64,000 bases of DNA from Geosiphon pyriformis (Eukaryota; Glomeromycota; Glomeromycetes; Archaeosporales; Geosiphonaceae): NCBI GenBank assembly GCA_016748015.1, contig JAAOMT010000197.1, positions 396,939 through 460,938 of the forward strand, given 5' to 3'. Made by a program: the position numbers and the translations under genes. Numbering within the stretch: position 1 is the stretch's first letter; every line of letters begins with the position of its first letter. This document shows positions 55,901 to 64,000 of this stretch, one piece after another. The notes beneath the pieces were generated by a model. It did not search any database and was not told the origin of the DNA. It was given only the letters and a program-made list of their open reading frames with translations.

Positions 55901-57842
55901 TAAAAAAGTTAAAGACTTCTTAGTCCCAATTAATCTATAAAAACTAAGAGAATTCTTAGAACTGGTTAGATATTACCACAAATTTGTTAAAATTTTTTTG
56001 GATCATTCTATTATCTGCTGTTAAAACATGTTCTATACTTATGAAGAAAAAAACAGCAAAAAACTTTCAATTATTTTAAGCAATACTTAATAGAAGCACT
56101 AATATTGATTTATTCAAACTTTAATAAATGCTTTATTGTTATTATAAATGTCTCAAAAAATACACTAGAAGCTGTTTTATTACAAATTAAACTGAACAAT
56201 TAAGAATACTTAATTGTTTACACCAGTTATAGTATTAGTACAGCAGAAAAAATATACAGTACAACAAATTTAGAATGTCTTACTATTTACTAGACAATAC
56301 AAAATTGGAGATTATTTTCACCAATTATTTAATCTATATACAGATTACAAAAAACTTATTTGATTATTTAACAAGTCACAACTAAAAAGAAAATATGCAT
56401 AATAAAGTATTTATTTGCAACAATTTTTATACAAAATATATTATAAAAAAAGAACCAAGAACACTAATGCTAACAGTTTGTTAAGAATAACACAAATTTA
56501 ATTTCAGATTCATAAATACAACTATTTATCAGTAATTACACCAGTATTTATTAATATTACAGTTCAAAAAAAAATTATCTCAATAAAAACAAAGTGTTAT
56601 ATAGAAAAAAGCTTGTAATTACTTTATTCAAAACAACTAACTATATTTTTAAGAACACCAAAACCATATTATTTTACAAAAAATTATAAAAAACTGAAAA
56701 AAAAACTGTTTTGTATAGTATGTATTCTATTCAACTACAAAACACTTTAACAAAAACATTACTCTAAAAAAGACAATAAATCTATACTATTGGCCAATAA
56801 TATATAAAAATATCTTTGAATATATTATTAACTATAACTTATGTCAATAAAAAAAAAAGCCAGAACAATAAAATCATTTTAACTCATTCTAGTAAAAAAT
56901 TTCTTTAATAGAATTGAAATAAATTTGGTTGGACTTTTTTTCATTATCTTTAAAAAAAATTATTATATTATTATAGCTATAAACTACTTAATTAAATATC
57001 CTAAAATCAAAGCTATTTAAGTAGCAAATGCTAAAACAGTAGCCGAATTTGTACACCAAAATTTGATTTGCTAACATAAATGTCTGAAAAAATTATTATT
57101 TGATTAACAAACTTATTTTATCAATAGTACATTAGTTGAATTAAGCCAACAATTTAAAATAAAATAACCATTATTATTACCATATTATTTACAAATAAAC
57201 AGACTGGTAAAAAGATTTAATCAAATATTATGTAAAGCATTAGCAAAAATAAATTATAAAAATACATAAAAATAGGACTTATTTATATTTTCTGTATTAT
57301 TTACATATTAAATATTAAAGCAAAATACTATTTAGTTTACATTATTTAAACTAATTTATGGAAGAAAAGCCACTCTATTTATTGAACAAAAAATACTTTT
57401 TTTCCTAACAAAAACAATTACCAAAAAGAATTTTGAAGCTACTTTATATTAAAAAACATATTAGCTTATAAAAATATTAGAAAACAATCATAAAATAGCA
57501 GCTAATAATATTAATAACACTCAAAAAAGACAAAAAAAAAGACATAACAATTACTTATTTAACTAATCAATTAAATTTAAGATTAAAAACAAAGTATTGT
57601 TATATTGTATTAAAGTTAAGAAATAATGGAGTGAAAAGTTTGATTCAAAATAGAATAAACCATTTTACATACACAAAGTTTTAGGCAATAGAACTTACAA
57701 ATTATGATTAAAAAACAAAATTTTAAAAAAAGTAGCACATAAAAATTATCTAAAAATTTATTATACTAATTAAAAATTATTGTTATTTATATTATAATTA
57801 AAAACACAAATTCCATTAATCAGACCAGAAAAAATATTACAA
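52939..57842 (+). pseudogene. gypsy-2 protease to integrase region
   Basis: Collinear with gypsy-1 16850-22000. Readable remnants: protease (ATQYQVFIRNNWL, about 53170-53210), the Cys-rich module (about 53546-53770), dUTPase (FDLKYPK at about 54362, GIINIEY at about 54519), RT (LDLASGYWQIEID at about 55528; YLDNTNVFS at 55710-55736), RNase H (IINVS at about 56141), integrase (LVKRFNQ near 57205) and GPF/Y (about 57620-57690). Stops are too dense for any product. The YLDN box and the RNase H Asn are shared with gypsy-1. Confidence 0.75.
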
Positions 57843-58882
57843 TGTTATCTGAATAGAAAAAAAACAAATTCAAAAGATATTAAAAAAACATAATTAGGAA
57901 ATGTGATAATGTAAAAAAATGTGATAATGCAAAATAACACAAAATAACATATTATAACTCAAAATAATACAAGATAACACAATAATGTAAAATAGTACAG
58001 AATAACTAACTGTAATATAAAATAACTAGTTACAGTATAAAAAAACAAAACAGCAACAGAAATAGTAAACAATAGCTAAAGATAACAAACAATTAAAAGA
58101 CAATCTTGTAAAACTAGAAATATATATAAAAATAAGTAGTTTTAGCAGTAAAAAAAGAACAGAGAAAAACAGAGAAAAAATAATTAAATAAAAAATATAT
58201 CCTTTATCTATATCTATTAAATTTACATTATTTATATATCTACTTTATTTCAAATAAAAAAACATTTAAAACAAAATAAACTATTTATTTATAATCCTTA
58301 AATCTTGTGTTTAAATCCAAATTACTCATTTTTTTATCTTTGTTTTTGACCAGATGCTTTTAACATAAAAACACTTCAAACAAATAATAATTTAGATTAA
58401 TTGTTCTTAATTATAGTAATTAATAATATTAATTTATTTATTTATTTTTATTTTATTTTTATTTTTTTTATTTTTTATTTTTCTTTTCCTTATTCTCTTA
58501 TGGAACAGCAACATAAAAAAATCAATTATCTGGAAATAGACTTTATAATAACCTGCTAAAAGAAAAAAGCTTTTCTTAAAATTGAATATTAATATTATCT
58601 TATTAGTTTACCAGAAAAGCAAAAAGATATCACTAAATCTTACTGTACTTAACTAGCTTGAAGAAAATAACTTATATATACAAGTTACAATACTATAAAA
58701 TTATATCTTTATGCCTTATAACCAAAGAACTCTATAAGTAAATTTACATTTTTTAAGAGATTTTTAGAAACTGAAAATACTAACATACTACATGAACTTA
58801 CAAAAAAAATTTTTAAGCTCTTCTTATCTAAATTTAGAACACCAAATATTACTATTATATTTTACCAAATTTACTCATAACA
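57843..58882 (+). repeat. Solo LTR of the gypsy-2 family inside gypsy-2
   Basis: 1040 bp, TGTTATCTG to CTCATAACA, flanked by ACAA on both sides (57839-57842, 58883-58886). Gypsy-2 internal sequence is collinear with gypsy-1 across it. Its repeat block (about 57893-58035) consists of GTGATAATG/AATAACAC-type units. It aligns with the LTRs at 41993 and 59669, so a relative of gypsy-2 inserted into it and then lost its internal part. Confidence 0.85.
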
Positions 58883-59668
58883 ACAAGATCTAAAACCAAT
58901 TATTGTCATTAAAATATAGTCAATATATAACAATTTAATTGAAAACTTTAAATATATATAAAGACTAAAACATCAAAAAAAAAAGATAGTACTCTTAATA
59001 TAGATTTTTTAAATCAAATTCTAAGACTTTTAAAACAACTATTTAAAGCAATTTAACAATTTACAACACTAATAGAAATTACAATTGATAAAAAAAAGAT
59101 ACAATACAAAATTTACACAAAAAAAGGATAGATAAGAGTTCAACTAGAATTGAGTATTCTTATTCTTACAAACAATCAAAAAAAAAATATATAATTAAAC
59201 AAATTTAACAAAATTAAGAGAGCTTTAAGTAGGCTAGTTTTAGAACCAATAATAGAAAACTAAACACCAGAAATCTCCAAAACATGAAAAAAAAACTTTT
59301 ATTAATATATTGGTTTTTTAAAATTGGTAAAAAACTCGACTTATTAACACTATACTTAAATATTAATAAACAAACATTCAACAAAGAAGCTTTGAAACAA
59401 GTAAAAAAATTTATTAGAAGAAATAATTTGATACTACATTACAAAATGATATACTGATTGTATTCAGAATTCAAATATTGTTCAATAATACTATTAAACA
59501 GTTTACTAAAATTTATTACAATTAACAACATAAGATGAATAACAAATACACAGTTTGAAAATTTACAAAAAGCAATACTTAATACAATAATTAAACATTA
59601 TATCAAAAGAACAATTTTTACAGATACATATAATTTCACAAGAATTTAATTCTAAAAAAAAGAAATAA

Positions 59669-60646
59669 TGTTATCTAAATAGAAAAACCAATTCAAAAAT
59701 ATTGAAAAAATATGAATAAAAACATAATAATGCAAAATAATACAGAATAATATGTAATAACTTAGAATAATACAAAATAATACACAATAATATAAAATAA
59801 CTAGCCATAATATAAAATAACTAATTATAGTATAAAAAAATAAAGCAATAACAGAAATAGTAAGCAATATTTAATAATAACAAGTAATCAAAAGCAATTT
59901 TGTAAAATTAAAAATATGTATAAAAATAAATAGTTTTAACAAAGAAAAAAAACAGACAGACAAATAAAAAAAACCTCTCAATATTTTTTTACTTATATTT
60001 TTTAGATTTACTTTATCTATATATCTATATTATTACAAATAAAAAAAATATTTAAAACCAAAAAAATCACTTATATATAATTTATAAATTTTGTGTTTAA
60101 AACTAAATTAATTGTTTTCTTATCTTTATTTTCAGCCAGATACTTTTAACATAAAAATGTTTTAAACAATAATAATTTGGATTAATTACTCTTAATTATA
60201 ACAATTAACAATATTAATTTTTTTATTTTATTATATTTTATTTTTATTTTATTTATTTTATTTTTTTGTGGAATAGCAATATTATAAAATCAACTGTTTA
60301 AGAATAAACTTTGTAATAATCTAGTAAAAGAGAAAAGCTTTTTTTAGAATTGAATATTAATATTATTTTGTTAGCTTATCAGAAAAGCAAAAAAACACTA
60401 TTAGACCTTAGTAATTGTGTTTGACTAGCTCAAAAAAGATAGTTTATATACTTAAATTACAAACAGCCAAAACATTTCTCTGTGTCTTATAACTAAAGAA
60501 CTCTATAAATAAAATTAGCAAAAATCTTTAAAAACTGATATTATTAATTCATTCCAAGTGTCTATAAAAAAACTCATCAAGCTCTTTTTATCTAAATTTA
60601 AAACACCAAACATTATCACAATACTCTAATAAGTTTACTTATAATA
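59669..60646 (+). repeat. gypsy-2 3' LTR
   Basis: About 978 bp, starting TGTTATCTAAATAG after a purine-rich tract (AAAAAAAAGAAATAA) and ending CTTATAATA. It aligns with the LTRs at 41993 and 57843. It joins directly to half-LINE sequence at 60647. Confidence 0.8.
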
Positions 60647-60858
60647 GTAACCACCAAAAACAATTTTTTATTATTAATATCTAAAAAAAAAGCTTTTAAG
60701 ACATTCTGTTTAACAACTTTTACAACAAAAAGAATCTTTCTGGTTGAAATTTTATTAAGTATTTTAGAAAAAATAACAGATATAGCTTTTTTATTCTTTG
60801 TTCTAATTATGATCATAAAATTAAAAAGATAAAAAGTTTTTTTTAATTTAAAAAATAA
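60647..60858 (-). mobile_element. Half-LINE copy 2, 5' end
   Basis: On the minus strand a frame begins with the ATG at 60816. MIIIRTKNKKA...NKISTRKILFVVKVVKQNVLKAFF corresponds residue for residue to the start of half-LINE copy 1 (MNTIRAKSKKA...NKISTKRALSIVEATRQNVLEAFS). Upstream, the 5' untranslated part matches to about 60858. It continues at 41992 on the other side of gypsy-2. Confidence 0.8.
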
Positions 60859-61430
60859 TTAATAAAAAACAATTAAATAAAATTTTATAAAAGTATTTTT
60901 AAATATTATAAATATAGAATAATTTTTGGTTATTTTAAAATGATTTTTTTCTTTTTAGTTAAAGTTTTATTTATTAATATATTAAAAATAATAAAAAAAA
61001 AATAATAATAATAATAATATTAAAAAGATTAAAAATTTTTATATTATGTAATTCAAAAAATTAAATTAAAATCATAATTAAACTTGTTTTATTTTTTAAG
61101 TTATTTATTTTAATTATTGTTAAAAATATGTAATTATTATTTTTAAGTTTTAAAAATTCTTAAGATTATAATTATTTAAAATTAAAATTCCAAAAAAAAA
61201 TTACATTTTAATAAAAAATATTTGTAAATTAAGATTGTTTATTATGTTTAAAATTATTATAAACTCGTTTATAAATCTAATTTTTTATACTTAAATTACT
61301 GTTTAATTAATTGTGTTTTATTCTATAATACTTTATAAAAATCTTAAATTATTTAATAATTTTATATGCTTAAAATAATATAACTTTAAACAAAAAAAGC
61401 TATTTTGTTTCTTAATTTTATGTAATTTTA
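60859..61430. other. Extremely AT-rich sequence
   Basis: Almost only A and T, no frames or motifs. It separates the half-LINE 5' end from a small LINE 3'-like fragment. Confidence 0.4.
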
Positions 61431-61510
61431 AGATAAGTTTGGATGGTTTATTATATGTAAAAAGTGCATATTATAAATATGCAATTTATAATAATAAAAT
61501 ATGATACATA
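61431..61510 (+). mobile_element. Short LINE 3'-end-like fragment
   Basis: The string around 61445-61480 (TTTATTATATGTAAAAAGTGCAT) resembles the LINE 3' region (for example 39185-39205 and the reverse of 26495-26530). It is only about 60 bp and mutated, so it may be a relic of a severely truncated or erased plus-strand copy. Confidence 0.3.
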
Positions 61511-62075
61511 TTTTATATAAATTTTAGTTTATTCAAAATCATAACAAATTTGATTTTGTAAAAGATTATTGGTTCGTCTTAGCAAAATAGACTTTTCAAG
61601 TTTGAGTTTCAAACTTTATTATATTTTAAATTCAATGTTATCTTTAAATAATCAAATTTCAAAACTAAGAGATCGATATTGAAAGACTTGCAAAATGTAC
61701 TACACATATAATTATATTAATACAAAGGAATTCTTGAAAATTTTCTTCAATCCTGTGTTGCGGGTTAAATCAAGAATAATTAATAACATGAAGTAATAAA
61801 CTGAAGAAAGATGATTGATTGTAATGAATGGCAGTCTCTTTTCACTTTCTCCCTTCCTATTCGTTCCTTTATAACAACTGGGTTGTCCGCGTTCATTTAC
61901 CATCCTTTCTACGACTAAAGGAAGGCCAAAAATGACGGGATTTATGTGTTTCTTTAGGAGTTTCTTCTAATTTGCATATCAACAAGTTCGTGTGTGGTAG
62001 GAAAATTAAGGAAAAGAAATGTAAATTCATTTATCAACAATATAATTTATATAATAGTAGCATCTAATAATAAGT
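61511..62075. other. Intergenic region downstream of the J-protein gene
   Basis: Composition returns to gene-type at about 61560. This should include the 3' untranslated region of the J-protein gene on the minus strand. A minus-strand open frame at 61712-61903 shows no family features. Confidence 0.5.
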
Positions 62076-62923
62076 CTATCTATAATAATAACGGGTACCT
62101 AATGGGTCATCAACTATATCTTGGTATGAGTATTGAGAAGCACGAGAATTCTGTTGTTGCCATTGCTGATTTGGAAAATTCTGATATGGGTGGGAATCAT
62201 GATGCATTGTCTGGCGAATTCGTTCTTGTTCAGCAGCTTGTCTTTGTCGCTGTAATCTCTCTTCTTGCGCTAATCTCTGTTGCTGTGAATACATTTGGGA
62301 CTGTTGTTGATAGGTTTGTTCCGGATACGTTCTTTGTTGTGGTTGTTGTTGTTGTTGCTGTTGTTGCTGATATTGTTGTTGTTGTTGTTGCTGTTGCTGA
62401 TGAGGTGGATAATGAAGGCTACCTTCTTGAATTTGTATCCTTGTACCTGTTCGTGGGGTATTTTCTAACATCTGTGGTGACCCATTAACGGTGACTTGTC
62501 TCGTACCATCCGCTGACTCAGTAATGGTCGTGACATTTCCCTAAATATGATTAAGATCATGTCAATTATTCTGTATTAAATGCAATCTTCAATTCGGGAA
62601 ACAATGAAATTTTTCAACTTACCTGAGCATCTCTTTGGGTAGTAGTAGTGGTTTTCACGCCATTAACAATTCTTGTTGTTGTTGATTGTGAAACAATTCC
62701 TCCTTGACCACCACCACTCCCACCGAATGAACTTGATGAAAACGAGAATGAGGATGAAGATCCTCCTCCAGGTCCAAAACTCGAAAAAAATGGATCATTA
62801 TCGAAACCAAATCCTCGTCTTTCTCCCATCGATCTTGTTTGGGATCCCGCGAAAGAGCCAGGAAAGAAAAAAGGATCGTCAAACCTCCCTCCACCTAAAA
62901 GTTATTTTTTTCCATTTAATATT

Positions 62924-62976
<53 letters not shown>

Positions 62977-63523
62977 GAAACAAAAGTCTTTAAAGAAAAA
63001 TCGGCAAATACCAAAGAAGCTTGCAAAGGGATTACTGGCGCCAAAAAATTGTTGAAATATTTCTTCGGGAGAATGGAACGGTCTAAAACTTGAATTCTCA
63101 AAGCCTCCACCGTTTTTCAATCCATCTTCCCCATATTCATCATATATTTGGCGTTTTTCAGCTAATTAAAGATTAAAAATCAGATCTATTAAAAAATAGA
63201 ATTTCAAATAGAATTTTATATATTAAAATACTATTATTAGCTTACTGTCACTTAAAATCTCGTATGCTTCGGCGATCAATTTGAATCTCGCTTCCGCCTC
63301 CTCACGGCGGTCAACGTTCTTGTCTGGATGCCAAGCAAGTGCTTTTGAAAAAGAGAAGAAGGGTTAAAAAAGTTGACAAACTCGATAGTTGAACCTTGTG
63401 TGGAAAAAGAAAACTGCACTCTTTTGTATAAGTACCTTGTTTACGATAAGCTTTGCGGATGTCTTCTTCAGTCGCATCAATAGTAATGCCTAAAACCTCA
63501 TAATAAGTACTTTTCGCTTCCAT
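62076..63523 (-). CDS. Type B (class II) J-domain co-chaperone with poly-Gln tail
   Basis: Five exons on the minus strand: 63523-63436, 63341-63246, 63161-63012, 62894-62623 and 62540-62076. They join to 1071 nt (356 residues) in one frame; introns are 94, 84, 117 and 82 bp, all GT-AG. The J domain fills residues 1 to about 70 with the HPD motif at 34-36 (WHPDKN) and DEYGEDGLK after helix IV. A G/F-rich segment follows, then a Phe/Gly/Ser region (about 130-190), a Thr-rich stretch and a Gln-rich C-terminus with two long Gln runs. No CXXCXGXG zinc repeats and no type A C-terminal domains were seen, so it is a DNAJB-like protein, most like the DNAJB2/B6 style. It should stimulate Hsp70 ATPase and hand over clients. 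It lies alone at the edge of the repeat block. Confidence 0.9.
62926..62976. repeat. (ATT)17 microsatellite in J-protein intron 3
   Basis: Seventeen ATT units within intron 62895-63011. On the coding strand the repeat reads AAT and is in frame with the preceding exon, so retention would encode poly-Asn before a stop. Confidence 0.9.
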
Positions 63524-63873
63524 TTTTTTTTTAAAAGAGATAATAATGAACAATTATGATTCTTAAAGTTGGTGAGTTTTATCTATTTTATTGTTTCCCA
63601 GATTGGTTGGATTATACAATATAGTTTAATTCTTTTCTGTAATGTGATTCAAACTTATTGGGTATAGTTGAAGCTCAGAGAAAGATCTAGAGGATTCTCA
63701 AAGTTGCTCTTTTGATTACAAAACTTTTTGTTATTTCTGGTTAATAGTGACGTAGTAGTAGTATATATGTCGCTGGATAAAAGATAACTAGTTTTAGTTA
63801 AAGAAATGAGAAGTCTATATAAGAACTGGAAGTTTTGTGAGTAGCTTTTACTTTTCAATGTAAATTGGCTTTA

Positions 63874-63927
<54 letters not shown>

Positions 63928-64000
63928 CCTTTAACCATTGTTTAGCACCAAAGATAGTATCAAGAAAATTGGAGTCAATTGAAAAGAACATTATAATTAC
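63524..64000 (-). promoter_or_regulatory. Upstream region of the J-protein gene
   Basis: The probable promoter and 5' leader. It contains a 52-base T run (63876-63927, a dA tract on the coding strand) and a TATATAT stretch at about 63762-63768. A clear array of heat-shock elements was not found. Poly(dA:dT) tracts exclude nucleosomes in fungal promoters, which fits the position. Confidence 0.4.

Larger units (their letters stand above)
41993..60646 (+). mobile_element. gypsy-2: decayed Ty3/gypsy element split by LINE-C and a solo LTR
   Basis: 5' LTR 41993-43011, internal 43012-45258, [LINE-C], 52939-57842, [solo LTR], 58883-59668, 3' LTR 59669-60646. The internal region is collinear with gypsy-1 from gag to the C-terminal extension. 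The flanking half-LINE resumes at matching positions. The target duplication is probably 4 bp (ATGG at 41989-41992, mutated GTAA at 60647-60650). Nearly every frame is broken, and A+T is far above gypsy-1. It belongs to a separate LTR subfamily but has the same domain set. Confidence 0.8.

Noticed and set aside
61994-62488. Plus-strand 164-codon open frame with Val-rich repeats
   Set aside because: It is the antisense of the J-protein Gln-rich exon; the poly-Val text is the reverse of the CAA/CAG runs.
62902-63120. Separate small protein with poly-Asn
   Set aside because: It is exon 3 of the J-protein gene read into intron 3; kept only as an intron-retention possibility.
1-64000. tRNA, rRNA or snRNA genes
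   Set aside because: No cloverleaf-compatible A/B box pair or rRNA-like stretch was noticed by reading; a tRNAscan-SE/Infernal run would settle this.

Overview
The window looks like a eukaryotic, fungal scaffold. It has spliced genes with short introns (41-157 bp spacing is typical here, one of 329 bp), very AT-rich intergenic DNA and abundant LTR and LINE retrotransposons. The gene set and the extreme AT content fit an early-diverging fungus of the arbuscular mycorrhizal (Glomeromycotina) type. That placement is an inference from composition and element style, not from a database match. There is a 20-base assembly gap at 27525-27544.

Layout. 1-828 is a nearly erased retroelement. 829-9801 is a normal-composition gene island with a PAS-domain protein kinase (3151-6378, six exons), a small heat-shock protein (7749-8822, seven exons, one GC-AG intron) and one doubtful exon on the minus strand (1146-1438). 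9802-61510 is an almost uninterrupted retrotransposon block. 61511-64000 is gene-type DNA again, with a J-domain co-chaperone (62076-63523, minus strand, five exons, poly-Gln tail).

The retroelement block resolves into two nests plus flanking copies. Nest 1: a full-length but decayed LINE on the minus strand (LINE-B, 13468-36070) is interrupted by a complete Ty3/gypsy element (gypsy-1, 13579-23569), a solo LTR (25520-26217), a 5'-truncated LINE (LINE-A, 26411-30579, itself holding a solo LTR at 27137-27887) and another solo LTR (30812-31692). Nest 2: an ORF1-only 'half-LINE' (41205-41992 plus 60647-60858, minus strand) is split by a decayed gypsy element (gypsy-2, 41993-60646). Gypsy-2 is in turn split by a full-length LINE (LINE-C, 45259-52938, holding a solo LTR at 49716-50569) and by a solo LTR (57843-58882). 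Target-site duplications of 4 bp for the LTR elements and 7-8 bp for the LINEs support these boundaries.

Three points stand out. (1) Gypsy-1 and gypsy-2 both carry a dUTPase-like domain and a Cys-rich module between protease and reverse transcriptase. (2) The copies decay by C-to-T changes on both strands, mainly at CpA (Gln codons to stops; catalytic Asp codons to Asn), which resembles repeat-induced point mutation. (3) A 2.3-kb ORF1-only element shares its 3' end with the LINEs, so it may be a non-autonomous partner. All boundaries and domain calls come from reading and hand-aligning the sequence; no search was run.
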